From assembly GCF_004458765.1 (NCBI RefSeq), contig NZ_SPJX01000288.1, positions 39,065 through 103,064 on the forward strand: DNA of 64,000 bases, given 5' to 3'. A program made the translations under genes and the position numbers. The notes beneath the pieces were generated by a model, which ran no database searches, was not told where the DNA came from, and saw only the letters and a list, made by a program, of their open reading frames with translations. Source of the DNA: Microvirga pakistanensis. GTDB taxonomy: Bacteria > Pseudomonadota > Alphaproteobacteria > Rhizobiales > Beijerinckiaceae. Each line of letters begins with the position of its first letter. Position 1 is the stretch's first letter. Of the stretch, positions 37,371 through 47,998 are shown one piece after another.

Positions 37371-39938
37371 CTACTCGGCAGCCATAGGAGTTAGCGCAGA
37401 CGAGGCGGATCGGCCATCGGAAGGCGATTCCTGCTGCTCATTGGGGAAGATGCAGGTCACCGTCGTGCCCTGGCCGGGCGCCGACGCGAGCTCGATGCGC
37501 CCGCCATGCAGCTCCACGAAGGAGCGGACGATGGACAGCCCCAGGCCCACGCCCCGGTGACGGGTGCCGAGCGTATGGCTCTCGAACCGTTCGAAGATGC
37601 GCGCCTTGATCTCCGGCGGGATGCCGCGGCCATGGTCCTTCACGTCGAAGATCACTTCGCCGCCGCGCTTGCGGGCCGCGATCGTGATGGTCTGCCCCGG
37701 CGAGGAGAAGCCGACCGCATTGGAGAGCAGGTTGAACAGAATCTGCCGCACGCGCTTGCCGTCCGCCACGAAGGTGCCGATGTCGTCCGGCGTGTCGATG
37801 ACGAGATGGAGGGAGGATTCCGCCAGCCGATCCTCCAGCCCGCGCATGGCGGCCTCGATGGTGGAGCGGATATCCACGATCTCGGGCGTGAGTTCCAGCG
37901 ACCCGGTATCGATGGAGGCAAGATCGAGAATGTCGTTGAGAATGGCCAGCAGCGCCGCCGATGAGCGCATGATGTGATCCGCGTAATCGCGCTGGCGCGG
38001 ATTGAGCGCGCCCACGGTCTCGTCGCCGAGCAGCTGCGTGAAGCCGATGATGTTGGTGAGCGGCGAGCGCAGCTCGTAGGACACGTGATGCACGAACTCG
38101 TCGCGCAGGCGCGAGGCGCGCTCCAGCGCTTCGTTGCGCTCGGTGAGCGCGCGTTCCACGTTCACGCTCGCGGTCACGTCGGTGAAGCTCAGGAGAGTCG
38201 CGCCGTCGGGCAGGGGCTGCGCCGTGCAATCGAGCGCCGTGCCGTCGTGCCGTTCGAAGCGGCAGGAATGGCCCGTGCGCATGTCCGCCAGGCCCACCAC
38301 CGCGCCGCGGATGTCGATCCACGGTTCTTCCTGAGGGGCGAGCTGGCGGCAGATCTTGATGATGGCGTCGATGTGCGGATTCTGCGCCGGCATGTCGGGC
38401 GGCAGGTTCCACATGTCCGCGAAGGCGCGGTTGTGCAGCTTGAGGCGTCCGTCGGAGCCGAACACCGCCACACCCTCTTTCAGCGTGTTCAGCGTTTCGC
38501 CCTGGACCTGGGTCAGCGAGTTGACCTGCGAGGCGAGCTCGAACCGCTCGCTCACGTCGTCGAACAGATAGGTCACGCCGCCTTGCGGATTGGGATTGGT
38601 GACGACGCGCAGGGTGCGGCGGTCGGGCAGGTGCCACCAGGTTTCCTGCTGCTCGACCGAGCGATAGCCGGCGAGGAAATCCGACTTCCAGGCGCGAAAG
38701 TCCGCCTGTTCCGGCAATTTGCGCGCGGCGCGCAGACGATCGAGCACTTCGCTGTCCGTCGGGCGCGAGGCGAGGAACGCCGGATCGAGCCCCCAGAGCT
38801 GCTGGTAGGCGGCGTTGCTGAAGATCAGATTCTGCGCGGCATCGAAGATCGCGACCGCGGTGGGCAGCTGGTCGAGCGTGCGCACATGCGCGTCCATCTG
38901 CCGCTGCAGATCGTTGCGCACGGCCTCCAGCTCGGACACGTCCACCGCGATGCCGGCGCTGCCGCCGGATGTGGGGCGCTCGATCACGTCGAGAACGGCG
39001 CGCTGGCCGGCCACGACCGCCGTCACGCGCGCGGCATAGGTCGCGCCGTTCTTGCGCTGGCGCCGCGCGTCGTCGCGCGCCCGCTCGCTCAGGAGCTCCA
39101 CGGAGCGGGACATCGCGTCGTCCAGATCCGGCGCTTCGACGGCGCGCAGGTAAGCCTGGTTCGCCCAGAGCAATCTGTCGTCCGCATCGCGGATCCAGAG
39201 CGGATAGGCCACGTCGTCGAGCAGCATGGTCATCGAGCGCAGATCGCTGCGTGCGCCGGCAAGCTCCGCCCGGGCCCTCAGCAGATCCGAGCGGTCACCC
39301 GTCACGTCACGCAGCCGCAGGATCGCGCGGCCGCCGATGGTGCGGCCTTCCACGTCGATGAACCGGTCGAACTGCGTGCGCGCCACCTGCCGGAAGGCTT
39401 CCCCGCGCTGCTTCAGCTGCTCGAGGGAGGCTTCCACGGCCGCGGCATCGCTCGGCTGCATCCAGGCGCCGAAGGCCAGCGCCCGCCGGGCGGGAGCCCC
39501 CTCGCCGATGATGGACGGATCGCCCTGGAAACGCGGCTCGCTGTCCCGGCCTTGCCAGCTCACCAGCATTTGCCGCTCGGAGCCCATGAGCAACGCTGCC
39601 AGATCGTCCGAGCCGCGCAGGGCCGCAAGCTCCCGCCGCAGCGCCCGCTCCACCCGTGCGGAGCGGCGGCGTTCCACCATCAGCAGCAGGGACGTGATGG
39701 TGGTGAGCGACACGAGCCCCATGAAGAGGCCGAAAGCGGCCGCGCTGTGAAGGTTCAGACCGTAGAAATAATCGAGAAGATCGGAAGCCGTGTCCAGGAG
39801 CGGGAACGGCGCCTCGGCGGCGAGCGCCGCTTCGGAGGTTCCGGAGAGCAGCATGAGGCTCAAGGGGACCCGGGCGAAACCTGCGAGGGTGCCGTCCTCG
39901 TTCCGGCTGCCGATGTTACGCTCCCCTTGCCCGGCCAT
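37371..39938 (-). CDS. divL: DivL-like PAS-domain sensor kinase with Tyr at the phospho-acceptor site
   Basis: An 855-residue membrane kinase homologue. A short hydrophobic N-terminus and a helix at about residues 65-88 are followed by PAS-like regions and a histidine-kinase core. In the H-box the sequence is EFVHHVSYELRSPLTNI: the residue preceding ELR is Tyr621, where true kinases have His. This is the signature of Caulobacter DivL, which controls CckA/CtrA in the cell cycle. ATP-binding boxes are intact (NLLSNAVGF, DHGRGIPP, GVGLGLSIV). ATG 39938 is chosen for its GGGAGGA site; TTG 39983 is an alternative. The neighbours tsaE and ahcY fit the known alphaproteobacterial locus. Confidence 0.92.
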   Translation of the reverse strand: MAGQGERNIGSRNEDGTLAGFARVPLSLMLLSGTSEAALAAEAPFPLLDTASDLLDYFYGLNLHSAAAFGLFMGLVSLTTITSLLLMVERRRSARVERALRRELAALRGSDDLAALLMGSERQMLVSWQGRDSEPRFQGDPSIIGEGAPARRALAFGAWMQPSDAAAVEASLEQLKQRGEAFRQVARTQFDRFIDVEGRTIGGRAILRLRDVTGDRSDLLRARAELAGARSDLRSMTMLLDDVAYPLWIRDADDRLLWANQAYLRAVEAPDLDDAMSRSVELLSERARDDARRQRKNGATYAARVTAVVAGQRAVLDVIERPTSGGSAGIAVDVSELEAVRNDLQRQMDAHVRTLDQLPTAVAIFDAAQNLIFSNAAYQQLWGLDPAFLASRPTDSEVLDRLRAARKLPEQADFRAWKSDFLAGYRSVEQQETWWHLPDRRTLRVVTNPNPQGGVTYLFDDVSERFELASQVNSLTQVQGETLNTLKEGVAVFGSDGRLKLHNRAFADMWNLPPDMPAQNPHIDAIIKICRQLAPQEEPWIDIRGAVVGLADMRTGHSCRFERHDGTALDCTAQPLPDGATLLSFTDVTASVNVERALTERNEALERASRLRDEFVHHVSYELRSPLTNIIGFTQLLGDETVGALNPRQRDYADHIMRSSAALLAILNDILDLASIDTGSLELTPEIVDIRSTIEAAMRGLEDRLAESSLHLVIDTPDDIGTFVADGKRVRQILFNLLSNAVGFSSPGQTITIAARKRGGEVIFDVKDHGRGIPPEIKARIFERFESHTLGTRHRGVGLGLSIVRSFVELHGGRIELASAPGQGTTVTCIFPNEQQESPSDGRSASSALTPMAAE

Positions 39939-40136
39939 GCCGCGCGGTCCTCCCGATGTCCTAGGGCCCTGACGAAAGGCCAAGTGAGTTCACGCCTCCG
40001 GAGCATCGTGACTGCCCCAGAGGAGATACCGCCTACGCATGAACGGAACTTCCGGCATGGCTTTTCATAAGAACCGCGGTACCGCCGGTCGAATCGCATT
40101 CACTCTAGACCACGCCCGACTCCGCCAGGAAGAGGG

Positions 40137-40151
40137 TTAACGTTGCCTTAA
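40137..40151. promoter_or_regulatory. Perfect CtrA-type box upstream of divL
   Basis: TTAA-N7-TTAA (TTAACGTTGCCTTAA) matches the full CtrA recognition pattern. It lies about 200 bases upstream of the divL start in the otherwise gene-free stretch 39939-40252. In this stretch I see nothing else except the ahcY terminator at its far end. CtrA control of divL is plausible because DivL acts in the CtrA pathway. Confidence 0.6.
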
Positions 40152-40252
40152 TCTTCCTTTGGAGAAGCTGTGAGCAATTGGCGGAGGCGTATTGCAATCA
40201 CGACACACTCATGCCGCTGCGTAGCATCATCGATTCGGCGGCGAAGGTCATG

Positions 40253-40278
40253 AAAAAACCCGGCGTGAAGCCGGGTTT
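40253..40278 (-). terminator. Rho-independent terminator of ahcY
   Basis: On the minus strand, stem AAACCCGGC/GCCGGGTTT (9 bp) with a TTCAC loop followed by six T residues, 31 nt past the ahcY stop. Confidence 0.92.
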
Positions 40279-40308
40279 ACAAGCAGAATTCCGCAACGGA
40301 AGGCGCCA

Positions 40309-41709
40309 TCAATAGCGATAATGATCCGGTTTAAACGGGCCGGTCTCCGACACGCCGATATAGGAGGCCTGATCGGGACGCAGCTTGGTGAGCTTCACGC
40401 CGATCTTCTCCAGGTGGAGCGAGGCCACCTTCTCGTCCAGGTGCTTGGGCAGCGTGTAGACCTTACGCTCGTACTTGCCCTGGTTCGTGAAGAGCTCGAT
40501 CTGGGCGAGCGTCTGGTTCGTGAAGGAGGCCGACATCACGAAGGACGGATGGCCCATGGCGTTGCCGAGGTTCACGAGACGGCCTTCCGAGAGCAGGATG
40601 ATGCGGTGCCCGTCCGGGAACTCGATCTCGTCCACCTGCGGCTTCACGTTGTTCCACTTGAGGTTCTTGAGCGCCGCGACCTGGATCTCGTTGTCGAAGT
40701 GGCCGATGTTGCAGACGATGGCCCGGTCCTTCATCGCGCGCATGTGCTCGATGGTGATCACGTCCTTGTTGCCGGTGGCGGTGACGAAGATGTCGGCGCG
40801 CGGGGCGGCGTCCTCCATGGTCGTGACCTCGTAGCCTTCCATGGCGGCCTGGAGCGCGCAGATGGGATCGACTTCCGACACCAGCACGCGGCAGCCGGCC
40901 TGACGGAGCGAAGCGGCGGAGCCTTTGCCCACGTCGCCGAAGCCGGCGACCATGGCGACCTTGCCGGCCATCATCACGTCCGTGCCACGGCGGATGCCGT
41001 CGACCAGCGACTCGCGGCAGCCGTAGAGATTGTCGAATTTCGACTTGGTCACCGAGTCGTTCACGTTGATCGCCGGGAAGAGGAGCTTGCCCTCCTTCTC
41101 CATGATGTAGAGGCGGTGGACGCCGGTGGTGGTCTCTTCCGAGACGCCCTTGATCGAGGCGGCGAGCTCGGCGAACCAGCCCTTCGGCTTTTCCGAGAGC
41201 AGGCGCTTGATGAGGGCGAAGAAGACCTCCTCCTCCTCGGAACCGGGCTTGTCGAGGAAGGCGGTGTCGCCCTGCTCGGCCCGCAGGCCCATATGGACCA
41301 GCATGGTGGCGTCGCCGCCGTCGTCGAGGATCATGTTCGGCATGCCGCCGCCGTGCCAGTCGAAGAGCTTGGCGGTGTAGTCCCAGTATTCCTTCAGGGT
41401 CTCGCCCTTATAGGCGAAGACCGGGATGCCGGCGGCCGCGATGGCGGCGGCGGCGTGGTCCTGGGTGGAATAGATGTTGCAGGACACCCAGCGGATGTCG
41501 GCACCAAGAGCCTTCAGGGTCTCGATCAGCACCGCGGTCTGAATGGTCATGTGGAGCGAGCCGGCGATGCGGGCGCCCTTCAGGGGCTGCTTCGGGCCGT
41601 ATTCCTCGCGAACGGCCATGAGGCCCGGCATCTCGGTCTCGGCGATCGAGATCTCCTTGCGACCGAAATCGGCCAAGCCGATGTCCTTGACGATGTAGTC
41701 CTGAGCCAT
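40309..41709 (-). CDS. ahcY: Adenosylhomocysteinase
   Basis: NAD-dependent enzyme that hydrolyses S-adenosylhomocysteine, clearing the product inhibitor of methyltransferases. The 466 residues include [16 protein letters not shown], the NAD-binding loop [16 protein letters not shown], and the C-terminal [21 protein letters not shown] and KPDHYRY ending. The extra insert typical of bacterial/plant enzymes explains the length. A CAGGAGG ribosome-binding site precedes the ATG. A perfect SahR-like palindrome lies 72 bases upstream, and a terminator lies downstream. Confidence 0.98.
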   Translation of the reverse strand: MAQDYIVKDIGLADFGRKEISIAETEMPGLMAVREEYGPKQPLKGARIAGSLHMTIQTAVLIETLKALGADIRWVSCNIYSTQDHAAAAIAAAGIPVFAYKGETLKEYWDYTAKLFDWHGGGMPNMILDDGGDATMLVHMGLRAEQGDTAFLDKPGSEEEEVFFALIKRLLSEKPKGWFAELAASIKGVSEETTTGVHRLYIMEKEGKLLFPAINVNDSVTKSKFDNLYGCRESLVDGIRRGTDVMMAGKVAMVAGFGDVGKGSAASLRQAGCRVLVSEVDPICALQAAMEGYEVTTMEDAAPRADIFVTATGNKDVITIEHMRAMKDRAIVCNIGHFDNEIQVAALKNLKWNNVKPQVDEIEFPDGHRIILLSEGRLVNLGNAMGHPSFVMSASFTNQTLAQIELFTNQGKYERKVYTLPKHLDEKVASLHLEKIGVKLTKLRPDQASYIGVSETGPFKPDHYRY

Positions 41710-41781
41710 GATGGCCTCCTGCGCCCGTGGGATTTTCGCTGGCGCAGTCTCTAGCAGAGAGCCGGCCCGGAGGCAATCAAG

Positions 41782-41801
41782 ATATAAAGATGTCTTTATA
41801 T
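41782..41801. promoter_or_regulatory. SahR-type operator upstream of ahcY
   Basis: A 20-bp palindrome ATATAAAGATGTCTTTATAT: 9-bp perfect arms around TG. It is strikingly AT-rich in this genome and stands between the HPr stop and ahcY. From memory, it matches the motif described for SahR, the ArsR-family repressor that senses S-adenosylhomocysteine and controls ahcY and met genes in proteobacteria. The regulator gene itself is not in the window. Confidence 0.7.
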
Positions 41802-41827
41802 GTCCGGGCGGCGGTCCGGGGCGAGGC

Positions 41828-42148
41828 TTATTCCTCCTCGCCGAACCTGTTGGCGAGAAGGTCGTCGATGGCCTGGAGGCAGGCCTGCGCGTCGCGTCCC
41901 TTGGCGGTGACGGTAATGCTCGTGCCCTGGGCCGCGGCCAGGGTCAGGAGCCCCATGATGGAGCGCCCGCCCACCGTCTCGCCGCAGCGGGTGACGGTGA
42001 CATCCGAATCGAAGCGTTCGACGGTCTGCACGAACTTGGCCGAGGCCCGGGCGTGAAGACCTCGGCGGTTGATGATGGAAAGCTCCCGGACTTCCGCTCC
42101 CTCGGGCACAGGAGCGGGGGGACAGTCCTGATCGAGGGGCTGATCCAT
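41828..42148 (-). CDS. ptsH: HPr-family phosphocarrier protein of the regulatory PTS
   Basis: Phosphocarrier that receives phosphate from enzyme I (PtsP) on His and is phosphorylated on Ser by HprK. The 106-residue protein has RRGLHARAS (His32) and GGRSIMG (Ser62), the two phosphorylation sites with canonical spacing. It has an N-terminal extension of about 17 residues compared with E. coli HPr. The ATG at 42148 is 5 nt after the EIIA stop. A longer upstream frame is only a shadow. Confidence 0.95.
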   Translation of the reverse strand: MDQPLDQDCPPAPVPEGAEVRELSIINRRGLHARASAKFVQTVERFDSDVTVTRCGETVGGRSIMGLLTLAAAQGTSITVTAKGRDAQACLQAIDDLLANRFGEEE

Positions 42149-42153
42149 GGTTC

Positions 42154-42555
42154 CTATTTTCCCGACAGAACGCGCGAGGCTATGTTGATATACTTGCGCC
42201 CGGCCTCCTGAGCATGCGAGACGGCATCGCCCAAGGGCTCCTCGTCGCGGACGGAAGCCAGCTTGATGAGCATGGGCAGGTTGATGCCGGCCACTACCTC
42301 GACGGAGCCGCCGTTCATGCAGGACAAGGCGAGATTCGAGGGCGTACCCCCGAACATATCGGTTAAAACCACGACTCCGTGGCCCGAATTGACCCGGCAC
42401 ACGGCGGCCATGATGTCCCTGCGCCGTGTTTCCATGTCGTCGTCGGGGCCGATCGTGATCGTCTCAAGCTGCTCTTGAGGGCCCACCACATGCTCAAGCG
42501 CGGCCTTGAATTCCGTCGCGAGCTGCCCGTGGGTGACGAGCACCATTCCAATCAT
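42154..42555 (-). CDS. manX: PTS EIIA component of the mannose/fructose family
   Basis: A 133-residue IIA(Man)-type domain with the phospho-accepting His9 in MVLVTHGQLA, then LTDMFGGTPSNLAL and a GINLPMLIKLA segment. No IIB, IIC or IID partners are present, so this is the orphan regulatory IIA of the alphaproteobacterial PTS(Ntr)-like pathway, not part of sugar uptake. It lies between hprK and the HPr gene. Confidence 0.93.
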   Translation of the reverse strand: MIGMVLVTHGQLATEFKAALEHVVGPQEQLETITIGPDDDMETRRRDIMAAVCRVNSGHGVVVLTDMFGGTPSNLALSCMNGGSVEVVAGINLPMLIKLASVRDEEPLGDAVSHAQEAGRKYINIASRVLSGK

Positions 42556-42643
42556 AATGTTCCAGGTCCGAACGCTCCGAGAGCGGAGCCGCTATTTTGT
42601 GCACCGCGAAGCCAAGCGCAAGAGCATTGAGAGGAAAAGTTCA

Positions 42644-43099
42644 TCACAGTGTCACGACCGTGTCGCAAACACCACTCAAACGCCCCAGAGCGATGCTCGC
42701 GAAACTTGCCCCGGCCCGCATCCGGATGCGAGGGACCATGACGCCGCACAGAACAATATTGCCGTCCTCGATCTCGGGGAAGCGTGGCGGGTCCTCGCTC
42801 AGGTCGATCACGAGACGGATCACGGCCGCGGGCTCATAGGGCTGGCGCGTGATGCCAAGGCCATGGATTTCCAGATGGCCGGCAAGAGGCTCGACGGGGC
42901 GTCCCAGAAGGCGACCATGCTCGGCCCGCAGCCTGGTCCTGTCGTCGCTGACCAGACAGCCGAACCGGCCGGCCTGGAGCGCGTGAAGCACCATCTCGCG
43001 CGCCAGCGTCGACTTGCCGGAGCCCGAGCGTCCCCGGATCAGAACGCCCGCCTCGCCGATGACGACGCAGGAGGCATGGACGGTCTCAGGCACGCTCAA
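42644..43099 (-). CDS. hprK: HPr kinase/phosphorylase, short C-terminal-domain form
   Basis: Phosphorylates and dephosphorylates HPr on serine. The 151-residue protein is the kinase domain only: Walker A GRSGSGKSTLA (about residues 23-33) and the SDDRTRL segment; the N-terminal domain of Gram-positive HprK is missing, as is usual in alphaproteobacteria. The start is TTG within the overlap TTGA with the chvG stop, suggesting translational coupling. Confidence 0.92.
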   Translation of the reverse strand: MSVPETVHASCVVIGEAGVLIRGRSGSGKSTLAREMVLHALQAGRFGCLVSDDRTRLRAEHGRLLGRPVEPLAGHLEIHGLGITRQPYEPAAVIRLVIDLSEDPPRFPEIEDGNIVLCGVMVPRIRMRAGASFASIALGRLSGVCDTVVTL

Positions 43100-44970
43100 G
43101 AGGCTGTTTCTCCTTGCGCCTTCCTGGCCTGTTCCCGCTTGCCGGCCTCCTTCCGCCCCTGATCCTTCCTGCCCTTCGGAGCCTCGGCGCTGGGCAGGCG
43201 GATGACGAAGCGGGCGCCGAGACGTCTCGGCTCGCCGGTCTCGTCGGGCGATCCGAGCCGGTTCTCGGCCCGGATCGTGCCGCGGTGGGCCTCGATGATC
43301 TGGCGTGAGATGGACAGTCCCAGGCCCGAATTCTGGCCGAAGCCCTGTTCCGGGCGGTCCGTGTAGAAGCGCTCGAAGATCCGGTCGAGGGCATCCGGCT
43401 CGATGCCCGGGCCGCTGTCCTCCACCAGGGTCTCGACCTCGTTCCTGCGCCGCCGCAGCGTCACGCGCACGGGGGTGTCGGGGGGCGAGAAGGAGCGGGC
43501 ATTGTCGATGAGGTTGTTGAATACCTGTCCGAGGCGGCTGTCATGGCCCAGCACCAGGAAGGCATCGCGACCGCGCGCATGGCTCTCGATGGACAGCTGG
43601 ATCAGCGGATCGTGCTCCTGCCGACGCTCGTTGGCCACCGAGACCACCGCTTCGAGCAGGCGCGCCATGTCGACCGGTTCCGCATCGGCACGGGCCAATT
43701 CCGCATCGAGACGGGAGGCGTCGGAAATGTCGCTGATGAGCCGGTCGAGGCGCCGAACGTCATGCTGAATGATCGACATGAGCCGCTCGCGGGATTCGTC
43801 GCTGCGGGCGAGCGGCAGGGTTTCCACGGCGCTGCGCAGCGAGGTGAGGGGGTTCTTCAGCTCATGCGCCACGTCCGCCGCGAAGCTCTCGATGGCGTCG
43901 ATGCGGTTGTAGAGCGCCTTGGTCATGTCGCGCAGCGCGCCGGAGAGGTGGCCGATCTCGTCGGAGCGGTTGGTGAAGTCCGGGATCTCCTGGCGCGATT
44001 TGGTGCCCCAGCGGACACGCTCCGCCGCCTCGGCGAGGCGGCGGACGGGACCCGCGATCGCACCTGCCAGGAAAAGCGACAGGACGATCATGACCAACGC
44101 CGCCACCAGGAAGACCTGAAGCAGGGCGAAGCGCTCGGAGGCGATGATGGCATCGATGTCGCCCTCCTGGGTGGAGAGCAGAAGCACGCCCTGGACCGTG
44201 CGGAAGCGCTGGATCGGGACCGCCACGGACACGATGGTTTCACCGCGCGTATTCACGCGCACCACGCTCGATTGCTGGCCCGTGAAGGCCTGCTGCACCT
44301 CCGGCAGGGTCTTGCCGTTGACGGGGCCGGCCTCCTCCTGCACGGGTCGCTTGGTGCGCCGGAACATCTTGCGGACGCTGTTCCAGGTGCGCTCGATGAG
44401 GCTCGCGGTGTCTTCCACATTCCCCACCGGCGGCAGTTCCATGCGCAGGATATCGCCGCGGGAGTAGAAATTGCGGGAATCGAGCAGAAGCAGGCCGTCC
44501 CGGTCGAAGATGCGGGCACGGGTCTGCGTGGGCGTCACCAGACGCCGCAGCAGGGGAGCCACCCGCTCCGGGTTGATGGAGAACTCGAGCGAGGAGAGGC
44601 CCTCGTCGTGCAGGCGCTCCGTCTCACCGGCCTGCATTTGCAGAAGCTGATCGGGGTCGAGGGTGATGGTGTTGGTTTCGACCGTCGCCGAGCTGGCGAT
44701 GGCGCCGGCGATGATCTCGCCCTGGGTGAGCAGGCTTTGCACCCGGGCCTCGATGAGGCCCTCGCGGAACTGGTTGAGGTACAGGAATCCGACGAGCAGG
44801 GCCACCAGGCCGGCGAGATTGAGCACGACGATGCGCCGTGTCAGGCTCGAGGAGGCGCGCTGGGAGAGCATCCGGCCGAAATGGTTCAGCCGTGCCAGGA
44901 TGCCGCGAGGAGCAGGCGGATCGTCTGTCGCCGCCTCGGCCTGGATGGGATCAGCCTTCATGCCGCTCAC
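43096..44970 (-). CDS. chvG: ChvG (ExoS) sensor histidine kinase
   Basis: Membrane sensor kinase of the ChvG/ChvI system, which in rhizobia and Agrobacterium responds to acidity and envelope stress, held off by periplasmic ExoR. It has 624 residues with helices at about 46-66 and 280-305, a large periplasmic domain between them, then HAMP and the kinase core. The H-box is intact (FAADVAHELKNPLTSLR), as are NLIDNARSFSPP, DSGPGIEP and GLGLSISRQI. The C-terminal tail is Lys/Glu-rich. The start is GTG 44970; ATG 44961 is a plausible alternative. Confidence 0.94.
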   Translation of the reverse strand: MSGMKADPIQAEAATDDPPAPRGILARLNHFGRMLSQRASSSLTRRIVVLNLAGLVALLVGFLYLNQFREGLIEARVQSLLTQGEIIAGAIASSATVETNTITLDPDQLLQMQAGETERLHDEGLSSLEFSINPERVAPLLRRLVTPTQTRARIFDRDGLLLLDSRNFYSRGDILRMELPPVGNVEDTASLIERTWNSVRKMFRRTKRPVQEEAGPVNGKTLPEVQQAFTGQQSSVVRVNTRGETIVSVAVPIQRFRTVQGVLLLSTQEGDIDAIIASERFALLQVFLVAALVMIVLSLFLAGAIAGPVRRLAEAAERVRWGTKSRQEIPDFTNRSDEIGHLSGALRDMTKALYNRIDAIESFAADVAHELKNPLTSLRSAVETLPLARSDESRERLMSIIQHDVRRLDRLISDISDASRLDAELARADAEPVDMARLLEAVVSVANERRQEHDPLIQLSIESHARGRDAFLVLGHDSRLGQVFNNLIDNARSFSPPDTPVRVTLRRRRNEVETLVEDSGPGIEPDALDRIFERFYTDRPEQGFGQNSGLGLSISRQIIEAHRGTIRAENRLGSPDETGEPRRLGARFVIRLPSAEAPKGRKDQGRKEAGKREQARKAQGETAS

Positions 44971-45111
44971 TCAGGCGCGATCCCGGAGGACAGTTCCGGA
45001 TCATGCCCGTCTTTCCTGGTTGTCCTTTCCCGCCAGAGCGGCGGGCGTCTCAGCACCCCGAATGGGTGCCGGAAACGGCGGCTCCCGCCGTCCGCATCCG
45101 ATGCTCCCGCA

Positions 45112-45810
45112 TCAGGCTTCCTTGAACCGGTAGCCGACACCGTAAAGGGTCTCGATCATTTCGAAACTCGGGTCAACCGCTTTGAACTTCTTGCGCAGGC
45201 GCTTGATGTGGCTGTCGATCGTGCGGTCGTCCACATAGACCTGGTCGTCATAGGCCGCATCCATGAGGGCATTGCGGCTTTTCACCACCCCGGGACGGGT
45301 GGCGAGAGCCTGCAGGATCAGGAATTCCGTCACCGTGAGCGTGACCGGCTCGCCCTTCCAGGTGCAGGCATGGCGCTCGGGGTCCATCTTCAGCTGGCCG
45401 CGCTCCAGGGCCTTTGGGTCCATCTCCTTGGGCGTGGTCTGGTCCTTGGGCGCGAAGCGGCGCAGCACCGCCTTCACGCGCTCCACCAGAAGGCGCTGGG
45501 AGAAGGGTTTCCGGATGAAGTCGTCCGCCCCCATCTTCAGGCCGAACAGCTCGTCGATCTCCTCGTCCTTGGAGGTCAGGAAGATCACCGGCAGATCGGA
45601 CTTCTGACGCAGGCGGCGCAGGAGCTCCATGCCGTCCATGCGCGGCATCTTGATGTCGAAGATGGCAAGATCCGGGGGCGCATGCTTCAGGCCGTCGAGG
45701 GCCGAGGCCCCGTCGGTATAGGTCTGAATGCGGTAGCCTTCGGCCTCGAGGGCAATCGAAACGGAGGTCAGGATGTTGCGATCGTCATCGACAAGGGCGA
45801 TCGTGGGCAT
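45112..45810 (-). CDS. chvI: ChvI response regulator
   Basis: OmpR-type regulator partner of ChvG. The 232-residue protein has the receiver domain with phospho-Asp52 ([14 protein letters not shown]), the acidic pair DDD at 8-10 and FLTSKDEE, then a winged-helix domain with [11 protein letters not shown] and [16 protein letters not shown]. The AAGGAAGAG ribosome-binding site is good. It is divergent from pckA, and chvG follows after 141 bases. Confidence 0.96.
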   Translation of the reverse strand: MPTIALVDDDRNILTSVSIALEAEGYRIQTYTDGASALDGLKHAPPDLAIFDIKMPRMDGMELLRRLRQKSDLPVIFLTSKDEEIDELFGLKMGADDFIRKPFSQRLLVERVKAVLRRFAPKDQTTPKEMDPKALERGQLKMDPERHACTWKGEPVTLTVTEFLILQALATRPGVVKSRNALMDAAYDDQVYVDDRTIDSHIKRLRKKFKAVDPSFEMIETLYGVGYRFKEA

Positions 45811-46322
45811 GAACTCTTCCTTGGCTTACACGGACGCTGGCCGCGTGACATATCGTTCGATAACGCAGTTGGCCTTAAATCGTGCCCAACTGCGCCATAC
45901 TGATGGCATAAATATGGTTGCCCACAGCCCCCAACCAGGGAGGGGCGACCCGATAGTGGGGTTTGGGAAGCGGCGGTTCAACGGGGGCGACCCGGCAGGG
46001 TCGGCTCGGCCCGGTCAGCCGGTCTTTCGAAGCGCTCACCCGTAGCCTGGAAGCATTGCACGATATGCCCCCCATTCGTCAATTCCTCCAAAGAATTGCG
46101 GCAAATGCGAAAAATCCGCCTGCACCGAACGCACATGCCCTAGCCGTCCGAAAAATAGAATGTCATGGAATGCCTTGGTTGACGGCTCGGCTGTCTGACC
46201 TAAACATCCTTTGTTCAGGCGGCTCCGCGTGACATCGGCGCCGCCCAAATGAAACAATACAACAGCCATCGGAAAGCGGCACCTCCGACCGCGGGCCGAG
46301 CGGCGACCAGGAGAAGTCTTCC
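45811..46322. other. Long divergent control region between chvI and pckA
   Basis: A 512-base gene-free region. A sigma-70-like promoter for pckA is suggested by TTGACG (46179-46184), 16 nt, TAAACA (46201-46206), which gives a leader of about 110 nt. The part 46060-46210 is clearly more AT-rich than its surroundings. No small RNA, riboswitch or ORF is recognised. Control of pckA by ChvI, known in rhizobia, would act here. Confidence 0.5.
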
Positions 46323-47933
<1,611 letters not shown>

Positions 47934-47958
47934 CGGCTTGCAATCGCAACAACAGGAG

Positions 47959-47982
47959 CGGCGGCTTTCGAGCCGCCGTTTT
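47959..47982 (+). terminator. Rho-independent terminator of pckA
   Basis: Stem CGGCGGCT/AGCCGCCG, 8 bp, TTCG loop, then TTTT. It closely resembles the cysK terminator at 5375. Confidence 0.85.
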
Positions 47983-47998
47983 GCATTGAGGGGGGCGG

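Noticed and set aside
41710..41827. SAH or SAM riboswitch before ahcY
   Set aside because: The space between HPr and ahcY is short and I could not build a riboswitch fold; the palindrome is better explained as a protein operator.
42154..43099. Complete sugar-transporting PTS
   Set aside because: Only EIIA, HPr and HprK are present; no membrane EIIC/EIID or EIIB gene, so a regulatory PTS is the better reading.
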